From: Candidatus Heimdallarchaeota archaeon
GTDB taxonomy: Archaea; Asgardarchaeota; Heimdallarchaeia; Heimdallarchaeales; Heimdallarchaeaceae
DNA length: 58,102 bases
Direction: 5' to 3'
Assembly (NCBI GenBank): GCA_021399345.1
Contig: JAAFKI010000092.1
Coordinates: 1-58,102 of the forward strand
Part shown: piece by piece, positions 1 through 9,468 of the stretch
How the letters are laid out: every line of letters starts with the position of its first letter
Position numbering within the stretch: position 1 is the first letter of the stretch
Made by a program: the position numbers and the translations under genes
Notes under the pieces: generated by a model
Databases searched by the model: none
The model's input: only the letters and a program-made list of their open reading frames with translations
Told to the model about the DNA's origin: nothing

Positions 1-656
1 CATCTGTTCTTATTACAGGAGCTCTTAAGGGAGTTGCAAAACAGCAAGCAAAATACGAACAAATAATGCCAGATGTTGAATATAACAAATTAGCAATTGC
101 GCTAGCTCTTGGAGCTCAACAGTATATCAAAGATGAATTCAGTAGTGTACCTCGGTATATAAGATTAGGAAAGAAAATAGGAATTTCTCTTATTGCACCT
201 TTTATGCCATTTGGAATGCTTTTATACATTTTCTATAAATTTATCAGACATTTAATTATTTCTTCATTTAGAGCAATTATTTCTATAGGCACAAGAAAAA
301 TAATCAGATTCTTCTCTCAAAGATTTAAGGAAATATCTGAAACATTAACCACAACCTACGATAATGTTCAAAAACGAGGAAAAACATTTAATTGGAAAAG
401 AGATTTAAATATTGACTTTGCTGAAATCTTTAAAAAAGGTTTAAAATTTTTGATTAAGCTTCTACCAATGATTATTTGGCTATTTTTGAAGGGAATTTAT
501 AGGTTTATCAGTCGAATATGGACAAGAAGAAGCATTGAGGAAAGACAAAGAAGAGACTTTGAAAGAGAATTAACTACAGAATCTTTAATAGCAATGTATG
601 AAGAAATCTATGAAAAGCTGCTTATAACAGATTTACTTCTTTCAAAACCAGCATAA
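1..656 (+). CDS. Membrane protein of unknown function, 5'-truncated by window edge
   Basis: The reading frame is open from base 3, so this is the C-terminal part of a longer gene. An internal ATG at 66 is unlikely to be the start, because the residues before it (SVLITGALKG, then a KYEQIM-like run) align with the middle of the next gene. About 215 codons are visible. They hold one or two hydrophobic segments (around the FMPFGMLLYIFYKF stretch and the IKLLPMIIWLFLKG stretch) within a very Lys/Arg-rich background, and end with an acidic ELTTESLIAMYEEIYEKL tail that is nearly the same in the next gene. It is a tandem paralogue of the gene at 716. I do not recognise a known family. Function unknown; probably membrane bound with a basic cytoplasmic face. 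Confidence 0.8.
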   Translation, partial: SVLITGALKGVAKQQAKYEQIMPDVEYNKLAIALALGAQQYIKDEFSSVPRYIRLGKKIGISLIAPFMPFGMLLYIFYKFIRHLIISSFRAIISIGTRKIIRFFSQRFKEISETLTTTYDNVQKRGKTFNWKRDLNIDFAEIFKKGLKFLIKLLPMIIWLFLKGIYRFISRIWTRRSIEERQRRDFERELTTESLIAMYEEIYEKLLITDLLLSKPA

Positions 657-715
657 AACATTTTTCAATTGATAGTTACACAACTTTAAAATTTGTATAT
701 GCGATTATATTAGTA

Positions 716-2446
716 ATGGCTTCTTCAGAAAATGAAGGTGAATCTAAGGAATTTTTGGAAGAACAAGAAGAAGATGTCAAAGGAGAAGTAGTAGATAAAG
801 AGGATGTGAAAGAAGAATCTAAAGACAGAAAGATTTCATTTTCAATTGTTGCATTCCTTATTACAGTGATTTCTGTTGGTGCAAAGTTTGCCTTAATAAT
901 TTTTGATATTTTTGTACCAAGAGCTTTACGTGAATATGTTCCATTCTTTAATATGACAAGAAAAATCACTCTTCCGATATCTGAAATAATGGCAGGCAAG
1001 AAATCAAAAGAAATTTCTGAAGTTGCCAATGAGCTTGATGAACTTGATTTAAGGGGCCAGAAAGTTATGAAAGCTTATCCTTTACGTAGAACAATTGGTC
1101 AAGCTATGAGTATGGGAATATCTCCTATAATATTAGTTCTAATACCATCTATTATCTGGGGAGAAGGACTTGTAAATATGATTAAGGATAAATGGCCGTC
1201 TTTGCCGACTGCTGTAATAATTATTGGGTTAGGAACTATCATGTTGATAATCTCATGGATAGCAACTTTGTTTGGACCAATCTATGTTGTTTTTCACAAT
1301 TCAAGCAAGTATTTATTAAAAATGGGAGCTTACCGATGGGCTTCAATCTATCAGGATCTAGAAAATTTCTTTGCGATTCCTTATTATGCTGCGAAATCCT
1401 CCTTTTCGTTTTTTGATGCTCCACCAATTTCTAGTGAAACCTTAGATGAATTCAAGCTTGATATTAGAGAAGAGCTAGATGAGGTAAAGGAAAAAGTTGA
1501 AAGTTTGTTATCCCTTGATAATAAACATGTTCCTGAAAGATCTAAAAAAGAGCTCGAGAAACTTCTCAATAAAATCGATATACCTTTAACAGAATTTGAT
1601 TTAGCGAAAGTAAAAGATTCTACATCCAGAACCTTCGCATTACTAATTTGGGCAAAGGAAGTGTCAATTCTGCCATGGAGAAGAAATGAAGCTTTGGAAA
1701 GATTTGCAATAAGAAATAGATTAACTATTGAGGAAGCTGAAGAAGTATTCTATGCCCTAAATAGAAAAAGAAAGGCAGAGGGACTTAAAGAAGAAACCAT
1801 AAAATCAGTTCTGATAACAGGAGCATTAAAAGGAATTAATCAGCAAGAAGAAAAATATAATCAAATTATGGCAGATATAGAATCCAATAAACTTGCTATT
1901 TCTTTAGCTCTAGGAACTGAACAATATCTTGAAGATATCTACAGACCCCTTCCAAAATTCGTCGTTATCTTAAAAGCGATTGGAGTGTCTCTACTGGCAA
2001 TTTTAATGCCATTTCTACTTATTATACTAGCAGTTTTATTATACATCAAACACTTGCTTTTTACTTTGGTAAAGACAATTTTCTCTAAAGGCACTTTTCG
2101 AATCCATAAGTACATTGGTAAAAGGTATTCTGAAATTAAGGAGAATCTTATAGAAACATACCAATCAGTAAAACAAAAAGGTAAAGAATTTAGTTTCAAA
2201 GAAGATATAAATTTTAGTTTCAAGAAGTTCTTTTTATCATTTGGCAAACTTTTCCTAAAATTCCTATTGTTCTTGATTAAACTGGTTACACTTTGGCCAT
2301 TCTGGAAATCTCTTTACGTTAGAATTATTAAATTAATCCAAAGAAGAAAACCTGAAAATAGAATGCGAAGAATGTTTGAAAAGGAACTCACAACAGAATC
2401 ATTGGTTTTTATGTATCAGGAAATATATGAAAAATTGGTAGTTTAA
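716..2446 (+). CDS. Multi-pass membrane protein of unknown function (tandem paralogue)
   Basis: This 576-residue protein begins with an acidic, low-complexity stretch (residues 1-40, rich in Glu/Asp/Lys). Hydrophobic segments follow near residues 42-70, 125-150, 160-190, 415-455 and 510-540, with a soluble, charged helical region between about 230 and 400. The last 220 residues match the truncated gene just upstream, including SVLITGALKG and the C-terminal ELTTESLVFMYQEIYEKL. The pair therefore arose by tandem duplication. They are 59 bases apart on the same strand and could be cotranscribed. The ATG at 716 is the first in frame and gives the acidic N terminus. No catalytic motif is visible, and I do not recognise the family. 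A structural or membrane-shaping role is possible but speculative. Confidence 0.75.
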   Translation: MASSENEGESKEFLEEQEEDVKGEVVDKEDVKEESKDRKISFSIVAFLITVISVGAKFALIIFDIFVPRALREYVPFFNMTRKITLPISEIMAGKKSKEISEVANELDELDLRGQKVMKAYPLRRTIGQAMSMGISPIILVLIPSIIWGEGLVNMIKDKWPSLPTAVIIIGLGTIMLIISWIATLFGPIYVVFHNSSKYLLKMGAYRWASIYQDLENFFAIPYYAAKSSFSFFDAPPISSETLDEFKLDIREELDEVKEKVESLLSLDNKHVPERSKKELEKLLNKIDIPLTEFDLAKVKDSTSRTFALLIWAKEVSILPWRRNEALERFAIRNRLTIEEAEEVFYALNRKRKAEGLKEETIKSVLITGALKGINQQEEKYNQIMADIESNKLAISLALGTEQYLEDIYRPLPKFVVILKAIGVSLLAILMPFLLIILAVLLYIKHLLFTLVKTIFSKGTFRIHKYIGKRYSEIKENLIETYQSVKQKGKEFSFKEDINFSFKKFFLSFGKLFLKFLLFLIKLVTLWPFWKSLYVRIIKLIQRRKPENRMRRMFEKELTTESLVFMYQEIYEKLVV

Positions 2447-2559
2447 TTGGAATTAATATAATTACACTACCCATATATGGAAAACAAAACTTAAAAACGA
2501 GGTACTAGTTTCTTTTTTTGTCTTAAAGATACATGATGTAGTAATTGAGCTGTATTCAA

Positions 2560-3621
2560 ATGTCAAAAACTGATGAACCAGTATTGAAAAAATTTGGACC
2601 CGCGGTGATATCCTTAGCTAATTCAGCTAGAGCTTTTGATGCACCAGTAAGATATCCTGTTCTCTTTAGAGCTCCTTTCTTAGGAACTGCAGGATTAAAA
2701 GGCACAATGGCATTTCCAAGAATGTCATCATTTGTTACGCTTATAGAGCACTTCTTTGGATTGGTTATTCTTTTTCCAATACTTTTCTTCACAAGAGGGT
2801 TTGGAAAACTGAAAGAAGCAATGAAGAGTTTTACTAAACTTGAATGGTTTTCAGTTATTTTCATTTCAGTTGGAGGATCAGCGCTTGGCTTATTTTTCTT
2901 CTTAATTTCATTCGCTTTAGGCAATCCAACAATTGCTATATTATTACAAAAAGCTCAGCCTTTGATTACTTTTATTTTTGCATACTTTATACTAAAAGAA
3001 AGACCAACCAAATGGTTTTGGGGAGCTTTAGTCTTATCTTTAGTTGGAATAGGACTAATTGTAACTCCAGACATAATCAAAAGTACACAAACCTTCGATT
3101 ATACAGGTTTAATAGCCATTTTGTGTTCCTTAATAGCAGCAATCCTTTGGGGAGGTTCAACAGTTTTTGGAAGAATCTTGACAAAGAAAGTAGATTTTTG
3201 GGATCTGACCTTGCTCCGATATATCGGGGGATTTCTATTTCTAGTAATATTCAATGTAGTTCTATTTACTTATAACAAAGACTACTATGGTATGCTTGGT
3301 CAAACTGTGAGTGTTTTTGGACCATGGAGCTGGCAATGGCCTATGATTGTATGTATCCTTTTTTCAACTATATTTACAGGAGGAATATTACCTTTGAGCT
3401 TATATTACTTCGGTCTTAAAAGAACAAAAGCAACCATTGCTGGTTTAGCAGAATTAGCTTTTCCTTTGTTGGCTATATTGGTGAATTTTATCTTCCTAGG
3501 AGCAATTCTTGATTGGTATCAAGGCGCAGGAGCTATTATTTTACTAGTTACGGTATCGGCATTATCATTCATCAACGCTAAAGAAACGGAAAAAAAACCC
3601 AAGAATTTCATGGAAACGTAA
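2560..3621 (+). CDS. EamA/DMT-superfamily transporter
   Basis: The protein has about 353 residues with ten predicted membrane helices in two repeated halves, the layout of drug/metabolite transporters (EamA family). The second helix pair contains the family-typical run LLQKAQPLITFIFAYFILKE, and the C-terminal half repeats this with a LAELAFPLLAILVNFIFLGA-like run. An in-frame TTG lies 15 bases upstream at 2545, but the ATG at 2560 gives the more natural start MSKTDEPVLKKFG. The substrate cannot be inferred; relatives export amino acids, nucleobases or other small metabolites. A single-gene unit is likely, since the preceding gene ends more than 100 bases upstream and the next gene is on the other strand. 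Confident as to family, not as to substrate. Confidence 0.85.
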   Translation: MSKTDEPVLKKFGPAVISLANSARAFDAPVRYPVLFRAPFLGTAGLKGTMAFPRMSSFVTLIEHFFGLVILFPILFFTRGFGKLKEAMKSFTKLEWFSVIFISVGGSALGLFFFLISFALGNPTIAILLQKAQPLITFIFAYFILKERPTKWFWGALVLSLVGIGLIVTPDIIKSTQTFDYTGLIAILCSLIAAILWGGSTVFGRILTKKVDFWDLTLLRYIGGFLFLVIFNVVLFTYNKDYYGMLGQTVSVFGPWSWQWPMIVCILFSTIFTGGILPLSLYYFGLKRTKATIAGLAELAFPLLAILVNFIFLGAILDWYQGAGAIILLVTVSALSFINAKETEKKPKNFMET

Positions 3622-3626
3622 GCTAA

Positions 3627-4190
3627 TTACCAATCAATTCCAAAAGTTATCTCCAGAATATTAGGACCTAGAGCTTTACCATGATTGAAATTCAATAAGG
3701 TTATTCTGTTTTTTAGATAAGAACGAACATCATTCAGAAGAATTTCATAGCTGCTGCTATCAATTTCCTTCTCAAGATGAAGGGTTGCATTGAATATTTT
3801 CATCGCACTATCGTACTCAATGTCAACTTCTGTAAATGAATGTTTGAAGAATTTTGATGAAAACATTTCTTGAATTTCATTATATCTTTCAGTTAAGAAC
3901 CATTGAGGTACCAGCTCTTCTTCTTCCTCTGCTACATCTTTGTATGACTCTTTCATCTTTGCATGGTAGTCTCCCAACAGTTTGAATATTAGCTCATTAA
4001 CCCTGAGTAAGAGATAATCGTTGAAACTATCACTTGTCAGTAGTTTCCTCTTAACTTGTTCATAATAATCGCTAAACATTTCGTCACTATAATGGATCAT
4101 CTTAGATTCAAACCATTTTCCTACAATATCTAAAATACTAGTGGTATCAAACTGAAAAACAAGCTTGTTTGGTTTATCTTCATCACTCAT
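3627..4190 (-). CDS. Hypothetical acidic soluble protein
   Basis: The product has 187 residues with no membrane segment and no signal peptide. It is rich in charged and aromatic residues, with an acidic patch (EEEEELVPQW) near residue 90. No motif I recognise is present. It lies 12 bases downstream of the small membrane protein at 4203-4412 on the same strand, so the two are probably cotranscribed and may work together. The start ATG gives MSDEDKPNKLVFQFD. The C-terminal half alternates predicted strands and helices (NATLHLEKEI, NRITLLNFNHGKALGPNILEI), consistent with a compact domain. Function unknown. Confidence 0.65.
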   Translation of the reverse strand: MSDEDKPNKLVFQFDTTSILDIVGKWFESKMIHYSDEMFSDYYEQVKRKLLTSDSFNDYLLLRVNELIFKLLGDYHAKMKESYKDVAEEEEELVPQWFLTERYNEIQEMFSSKFFKHSFTEVDIEYDSAMKIFNATLHLEKEIDSSSYEILLNDVRSYLKNRITLLNFNHGKALGPNILEITFGIDW

Positions 4191-4202
4191 TTAATCCAAC
4201 TC

Positions 4203-4412
4203 TTATGAATGCAGTAGTGTATACATAGGATTTCCTTGCTTATATATTATTCTGAAAACCAAAATAACAATCCATCTATGAATTTTTGATACTTGATACT
4301 GATTCTTGAACCAGTTTTGAGTCTGACCATATCCTGTAATTATTGTTCCAAAGAAAGAAGCAACCAAAAACCAGGATATATATCTATGTATTCTTACCCT
4401 CAGAGAAGCCAT
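4203..4412 (-). CDS. Small two-helix membrane protein, cytochrome b-like
   Basis: The product has 69 residues: an N-terminal basic stretch, a membrane helix (ISWFLVASFFGTIITGYG) and a second helix (HRWIVILVFRIIY). Each helix carries one His near an Arg (IHRYISW, KIHRWIV), the spacing seen in the first helices of cytochrome b561-like or succinate dehydrogenase cytochrome b-type membrane domains, where the His residues bind haem. It is much shorter than those families, which have four helices, so it may be an assembling half-domain or a truncated relic. No continuation is visible downstream, because the next gene starts 12 bases later. I infer, with low confidence, a haem-binding or quinone-linked membrane anchor. 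Confidence 0.5.
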   Translation of the reverse strand: MASLRVRIHRYISWFLVASFFGTIITGYGQTQNWFKNQYQVSKIHRWIVILVFRIIYKQGNPMYTLLHS

Positions 4413-4540
4413 TTTAGTAAGTAAACTTACGTTTTTCGTATTTTAAAGCTTAACATGTTACCAAAAAATGGAGAACCATTTCCAACGCTCTTAATAAAAA
4501 GTTTTGTTTTCGGAAGAAATTAGAAATAATATGTTTAGTA

Positions 4541-5356
4541 TTAATCAATGTGATAGAAAATATTTTTATTCTTCTTCAAATACCCATGTCGCCAAAGTCG
4601 TTCAAGAACATCAATAATAGCAGAATAGAAATTTTTAATCTCAGGTTTAATATTCAACCTAATTGGAATATCATGTGCTTCAGCATAGTAATTGAAATAC
4701 TGATAATCAAAAAATGTGAGCTCTGGTCTTGAAAATTCCCAATCTAGAAGTTTGATTTTCCCTTCATTTACAATAAAATTAGGAGGTATTAGATCTCCAT
4801 GAACGTGAGTTAAATGTTCAGAATATTCTTCTAAAATCTCTACTTGTCCATGGGTTAACTTCTTCAGTTTTTCAATTAACTTTGGAGGATAGTCATCACT
4901 TGAAGACTCAAAAAGTTGAGCAATATTTGTATAATATTTTATTACATCTTCTTTGATTGCTTTCCTTTTTTGTTTAGATTTGCGGTGAATTTTCTCAATA
5001 ATGCTCGTTATTTCCGAAGGGTCTAATAGGTTATAGTCGACTAAATGCAACTCTTGTCCCAACAAATATTCATAAACTAAAATTCCAGATTTATTCTCCC
5101 AGATTATCTTTGGAGCAATATCCCCACCAAAGAGTTCTAAGGCATGTTTTTCTCGTTCAAATCTTAATTCAAACTGATAAATTTCGTTTTTAGAGAATAT
5201 TTTGCAGACAGCTAAAGGTGCTCGTTCATTCCCTGAAATTAGATACTTTTCATTCGTATAACCTTTATCAATAGGTTGCCAACTGAATTGTTGATAATTC
5301 TTAGTCTGTTCAATGATTGCTATTTCAATATCATTTTTCAAGTTTTCAGGAATCAA
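4541..5356 (-). CDS. Aminoglycoside phosphotransferase/choline kinase-fold kinase, probable thiamine kinase
   Basis: The 271-residue protein has the choline kinase/APH fold signature: a catalytic loop HVHGDLIPPNFIV and a metal-binding KLLDWEFS motif. The length equals that of bacterial thiamine kinase ThiK. It is the last gene of the thiamine ABC transporter operon. Its TTG start overlaps the TGA stop of the transporter ATPase, and a GAGGT Shine-Dalgarno motif sits 9 bases ahead of that TTG, supporting the unusual start and translational coupling. From this context I infer that it phosphorylates imported thiamine to thiamine monophosphate, trapping it in the cell for conversion to the diphosphate. 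Family assignment is firm; the substrate is inferred from context only, since choline, ethanolamine and sugar kinases share the fold. Confidence 0.75.
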   Translation of the reverse strand: MIPENLKNDIEIAIIEQTKNYQQFSWQPIDKGYTNEKYLISGNERAPLAVCKIFSKNEIYQFELRFEREKHALELFGGDIAPKIIWENKSGILVYEYLLGQELHLVDYNLLDPSEITSIIEKIHRKSKQKRKAIKEDVIKYYTNIAQLFESSSDDYPPKLIEKLKKLTHGQVEILEEYSEHLTHVHGDLIPPNFIVNEGKIKLLDWEFSRPELTFFDYQYFNYYAEAHDIPIRLNIKPEIKNFYSAIIDVLERLWRHGYLKKNKNIFYHID

Positions 5357-6423
5357 ATTAAAATGACCTCGGATGGAAGAACATGTAGTTGTAGTTCTTT
5401 ATTTGCTGCAGAGCCTATATTAAGCATTTCCTTCTTGCAATCAACTTTGAAGTATTCAAGATGAGCATCCTTAAGATCAACTACAATCCTGAAATTTTCA
5501 TCATCCTTTTCTATAACAGATTTAATCCTTCCAATAAATTCTATCATTTTGTCATCTTCAGAAAGATCATGTACTATTTTAAAAGAAGAAGGCGGGATTT
5601 TTATTCCAGTTATTTTTCTTTTAATTTCATAAGGAAGGGTGATTAAGCCAATTGGAGTTGAAACCAAAGAATTACCATCTTCAGTTTCTAGATACTCAAC
5701 TGGCCAAACATTTGAAGAGCCCATAATCTTGGCTATTAGATAATTTCTAGGGGTTCTATCTACCTCTATTACACTTCCTATTTGTTGAATCTTTCCATCA
5801 TACATTAGAGCCACTCTATCACTAATTAATCTACTTTCTTCCTGGTTATGAGTAACATAGAGTGTCGTAATCCCTGTCTCCTTTTGAATTCTTCTTATCG
5901 TTAAAGCTAAGGATTCCCTACCAGAGGCATCAATACTTGATAATGGTTCATCAAGTAGCAATAAATTTGGTTTAATAGCTAATGCTCGGGCTAAAGCTAC
6001 TCTTTGTTTTTGTCCTCCACTAATTTCACTTGGAAATCTGTCCAATAAATCTTGAATCTGTGTGATCTCTGCAATCCATTTGATTCTTTCCTTTATCTCT
6101 TCTTTAGACAATTTATGAGCTTCTAAACCAAAGGAGATATTCTGCTCAACCTTCATATGTGGAAAAAGAACTTGTGCTTGGGGAACATACCCTACTTTTC
6201 TCTTTTGAGGTGTGTAGTTTGTAATATCTTTTTCATCAAAAATAATTGTTCCTTCTTCAGGTTCAATTATACCTGCAATAATCTTCAACAAACTCGTCTT
6301 TCCACATCCGCTCGCTCCTAAAAGAACTAGCAATTCTCCATCTATAATTTCGAGTTCAAAATCATCTATTATTAGTTTTTTTTCGTATTTCATAGATAAA
6401 TTATTTATTTTTACTTTAACCAT
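5353..6423 (-). CDS. thiQ: ABC transporter ATP-binding protein, probable thiamine importer
   Basis: This 356-residue ATPase has Walker A GASGCGKTS (residues 36-44), the signature SGGQKQR with RVALARAL, Walker B LLLLDEPLSS and the switch His in YVTHNQEE. After about residue 235 follows a C-terminal regulatory extension of the TOBE-like kind found in PotA/CysA/FbpC-type importers; classical bacterial ThiQ is shorter. It ends over the start of the kinase gene and begins 2 bases after the permease stop. Role: ATP hydrolysis for uptake by the ThiP-like permease at the cytoplasmic membrane. Thiamine specificity rests on the adjacent ThiB-like protein and the ThiR-like regulator; an iron or polyamine importer would show the same ATPase motifs. 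Confidence 0.82.
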   Translation of the reverse strand: MVKVKINNLSMKYEKKLIIDDFELEIIDGELLVLLGASGCGKTSLLKIIAGIIEPEEGTIIFDEKDITNYTPQKRKVGYVPQAQVLFPHMKVEQNISFGLEAHKLSKEEIKERIKWIAEITQIQDLLDRFPSEISGGQKQRVALARALAIKPNLLLLDEPLSSIDASGRESLALTIRRIQKETGITTLYVTHNQEESRLISDRVALMYDGKIQQIGSVIEVDRTPRNYLIAKIMGSSNVWPVEYLETEDGNSLVSTPIGLITLPYEIKRKITGIKIPPSSFKIVHDLSEDDKMIEFIGRIKSVIEKDDENFRIVVDLKDAHLEYFKVDCKKEMLNIGSAANKELQLHVLPSEVILI

Positions 6424-6425
6424 TT

Positions 6426-8171
6426 CTACACCTTCAATTCAATATCTCCAAATTTGTTTATCAAATAGAAACATAAAGCTGTTATCAATATTAGAACACT
6501 TGCCATTGCGGTTGAAATTTGTAGTGTTTGAGAACCTAAGAGATTGTATATACCAATTGATAATGTTTCATAATTAGCTCTTGCTAGAAGAAAAGTTGCA
6601 CCAAATTCGCCTAAACTGATCGCGAAAGAAAAAATCCCTCCCACTATAATTCCCCTTTTTATCAATGGAAACTCAATTTTTCTAAAAACCATCACTCTAG
6701 AAGCCCCTAAAGATGATGCAACATTCAATAACTCAACATCAATTCGATTATATGCAACTAAAATTGATCTCGTTACGAACGGTATGCTGATTAGAACATG
6801 AGACATTATAATGAAAATCCAGACGGAATTATAATATGAACCCAACCCGCTATAACTAAGATAAAGTCCTAAACCCAAAGTTATCGATGATGTTGCCATT
6901 GGGAGGATTATGAGATAAGAAACAAAGCTTTCTGAAACTGATCTTTGGTATTTTTTGATACTTTGATATCTATTTCTAAGCACAAATACTATCAACACAG
7001 AGAGTATCAAACTAATTACAGCTGCTACAGTAGCAAACAGTAAGGTATTTCCAAAAAGCCTAATCGTGTTCGTATTGAGAGGAGTGATTTTCTGCTGAGT
7101 AAAAATTTGTGAGTACCCCCAAAATGGGGAATCTCCAGGAGATTTTGGAATAAATGATTTCACAATTATAGCTATAATTGGCGCAAATGAAAAGAGAATC
7201 ACAATAAAAACAAAAAATATGGAAAGAGATAAACTAACTATACTTTTCCAGTCTTTTCCTCTAAAAGAGAGTCTTTCTGTTTTAAGACCCTTTTCTTTAC
7301 CTTCTGCCATCTTTCTTGACTTACGTTCAACAACCAAATAAAGAATAATTACTAAACTGTTAATGACTAATTGGATCACAGCAAGAGAAGCTCCTTCTGA
7401 AAATTTTAACAAATCAAATGATTCATATATTAATACTTCAAGCGTATAAAAGTTGAAATTTCCCAGCTTCATTACGATTGCAAAACTATTGAATGTATAA
7501 ATGAATACTAATAATGATGAGGATATAATTGCGTTTTTTACTTGTGGAAAAACTATCTTCTGGAAAGTTTTACCTTTCCCGACACCAAGAGTTGATGAAA
7601 CTTCAATTTGCTCATTATCTATATTTTGCCAAGCAGGAATTGTTAATCTTATAATTACAGAAAGATTGTAAAAAACATGTGCGAGAATAATCCCTTGTAC
7701 CGTTCCATCTATAGTAATTAGAACATTGCTAGAACGTGTTATACTCTGCCAGAGCAGGTTTACCCATCCTCCTTGACCATATGTAACTGTAAATCCAATT
7801 AATACAATAACTGGTGGTAAAACGAAAGGTATAGTGAGTAAATTGATAATTAGTTTTTTTCCCTTGAATTCATATTTTGCAAAGAAATAACCAATAGGTA
7901 ATCCAATTAATAAACACAAAACGGTTGATAAAAACGCTTGGAGTAATGTAAAACCCAGGAATTTTAGATTAAAGGGATCACTCAGGGTTTCCCAAAAAAC
8001 CTTAAGACCACTTCCAGAATCTGAACTTAATGCTGTCTGGAAAATTCTAACTATTGGAATATAAAAGAAAGCTAAAAGAAAGGATATTAAAGCTATAATT
8101 GACAAGCTAATAATAAATTTATTTGATAATCCTTCAAAATTTCTAGATTTCTTTTGAATAGATCTATGCAT
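6426..8171 (-). CDS. thiP: ABC transporter permease with two fused membrane domains, probable thiamine importer
   Basis: The 581-residue protein has about 12 membrane helices in two halves, each with a BPD_transp_1-type coupling loop: SSTLGVGKGKTFQKIVFPQV in the first half and SSLGASRVMVFRKIEFPL in the second. These are the EAA loops that dock on the ATPase. The fused two-domain layout is typical of ThiP and FbpB. The start ATG gives MHRSIQKKSRNFEG, a basic cytoplasmic N terminus. It lies 15 bases after the binding-protein gene and 2 bases before the ATPase gene, so the unit is a single operon. A linker around residues 285-310 is highly charged, as expected for the loop joining the two halves. 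Confidence 0.85.
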   Translation of the reverse strand: MHRSIQKKSRNFEGLSNKFIISLSIIALISFLLAFFYIPIVRIFQTALSSDSGSGLKVFWETLSDPFNLKFLGFTLLQAFLSTVLCLLIGLPIGYFFAKYEFKGKKLIINLLTIPFVLPPVIVLIGFTVTYGQGGWVNLLWQSITRSSNVLITIDGTVQGIILAHVFYNLSVIIRLTIPAWQNIDNEQIEVSSTLGVGKGKTFQKIVFPQVKNAIISSSLLVFIYTFNSFAIVMKLGNFNFYTLEVLIYESFDLLKFSEGASLAVIQLVINSLVIILYLVVERKSRKMAEGKEKGLKTERLSFRGKDWKSIVSLSLSIFFVFIVILFSFAPIIAIIVKSFIPKSPGDSPFWGYSQIFTQQKITPLNTNTIRLFGNTLLFATVAAVISLILSVLIVFVLRNRYQSIKKYQRSVSESFVSYLIILPMATSSITLGLGLYLSYSGLGSYYNSVWIFIIMSHVLISIPFVTRSILVAYNRIDVELLNVASSLGASRVMVFRKIEFPLIKRGIIVGGIFSFAISLGEFGATFLLARANYETLSIGIYNLLGSQTLQISTAMASVLILITALCFYLINKFGDIELKV

Positions 8172-8186
8172 ATGTATGCTGCCTTC

Positions 8187-9404
8187 TCAATTTCTATGTT
8201 TTTTAATTATAACATAAGCAATTGAAGCGGTTAATATTGATAGAACAATTCCAAGGAAATTACTGAAAGAGGCTACTTCAGTCTTCCAATCACGCTTCCA
8301 CATCTCCAGATTATCTTTTAGAAGTTCTGAAGATATCAGATTATTAAGAATATCAACTTCATTTGGATTAATTGAATTATCTATAAAACAGCTTGATATT
8401 GTTGCATTATCATGAACAGGATACATCCAGTTGTTTAACGGAATATTATCTTGCAATTCCTTACTCAAGAACCAGTCAATAAATTGTTTACCAGCATCAG
8501 GATGGGGAGAATTATTCACTAACCCTATTCCTTCAATTTGTAGCCAAGCATTTTCAAGATTCTGTTCATGAGAAAGAATTGCTGCTGAAGGTGGGGGGTT
8601 GCCTTCACCAACTCCATAGATTGGGTGACAAACATCATAAGCTGGACTAGTTCCATAAGAAACCATCATTGGACGATTTTCTTCTTCGGTATAATAAATA
8701 CTAAATGCATCTCCCCAACTTGAGACTATTCTAAGATCCTTTTTAGCTTCTTTCCACCAATCTCTCCAATTTTGACCTAATAATCCTTCAAAACCTATAC
8801 TAGCATCGCCATAAACAGCTATTGTCCATAATAAAAAACCGAGTCCTGGGGAACTAAAATTAGGATTCTGAACAACCAGTTTCTTATCCAAATCATAATC
8901 TAATATATCTTGTAATGTTAGATTAGCTAACTCTGGATTAGTTGTTGTATTAATTCTGGTTACTGAATGCCATAAGGCTATTACTCCCATATCATAAGGC
9001 AAGACATATTTCTCAGAATCAAGATTATCTATAATGATCTGAGATATGTTTGACAGAGCTGGTGAATCATAAGGTTGGAGAATCTCTTCTTCTTTTGCAG
9101 TATATATTAGAACATTATCTATTCCAATCAAAACATCTGCTACAGGATTATCCTTTTCTAGAGCAGCTTGAGTGACTATTGAATTTGCATCAGATAACAG
9201 TATAACTTGTATATCCTCTTCAGGAATTCCGCTATAGTTTGAGAATCCAGAAATGAAATCATATCCAGGATCAGCAAGAAGAGAATCATAAGTATAAATA
9301 ACTAAGGAGTAATCTTCAACAGCATGATTCAAAGCTTTGGATTCGCTACAAACAGAAGTTGAAAGCATAATAAGGACTAAACAAAGTGTGAAGATCTTTC
9401 TCAT
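8187..9404 (-). CDS. thiB: Thiamine-binding periplasmic-type protein, membrane anchored
   Basis: The 405-residue protein has an N-terminal signal peptide (MRKIFTLCLVLIMLSTSVCS) and a C-terminal membrane helix (FLGIVLSILTASIAYVIIKK) with a short basic tail, so it is held on the outer face of the cell membrane. Family marks of ThiB/TbpA are the YTYDSLLADPG strand near the mature N terminus, NPVADVLIGIDN, the LPYDMGVIALWH segment and SSPGLGFLLWTIAVYGD. Anchoring by a C-terminal helix is common in archaea in place of a lipid anchor. It is the first gene of thiB-thiP-thiQ-kinase. A TATA-like element (ATTTTAAAT around 9432-9440) and a candidate ThiR operator lie between it and the regulator gene. 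Confidence 0.85.
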   Translation of the reverse strand: MRKIFTLCLVLIMLSTSVCSESKALNHAVEDYSLVIYTYDSLLADPGYDFISGFSNYSGIPEEDIQVILLSDANSIVTQAALEKDNPVADVLIGIDNVLIYTAKEEEILQPYDSPALSNISQIIIDNLDSEKYVLPYDMGVIALWHSVTRINTTTNPELANLTLQDILDYDLDKKLVVQNPNFSSPGLGFLLWTIAVYGDASIGFEGLLGQNWRDWWKEAKKDLRIVSSWGDAFSIYYTEEENRPMMVSYGTSPAYDVCHPIYGVGEGNPPPSAAILSHEQNLENAWLQIEGIGLVNNSPHPDAGKQFIDWFLSKELQDNIPLNNWMYPVHDNATISSCFIDNSINPNEVDILNNLISSELLKDNLEMWKRDWKTEVASFSNFLGIVLSILTASIAYVIIKKHRN

Positions 9405-9411
9405 ATTATCA

Positions 9412-9425
9412 CACTAATATATGTG
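9412..9425 (-). promoter_or_regulatory. Candidate ThiR operator at the thiB promoter
   Basis: CACTAATATATGTG lies 7 bases ahead of the thiB start, directly downstream of an A/T-rich TATA-like element at 9432-9440. That places it over the expected transcription start. It shares 10 of 14 positions with the site at 10386-10399 ahead of thiR, pattern CACTwATATnnGT, and is close to an inverted repeat (CAC...GTG). A repressor bound here would block transcription. This is inferred from position and the two-site match. Confidence 0.5.
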
Positions 9426-9468
9426 AGAGAGATTTTAAATATTAGGGTCGCTATATAGGCGGGCTATA

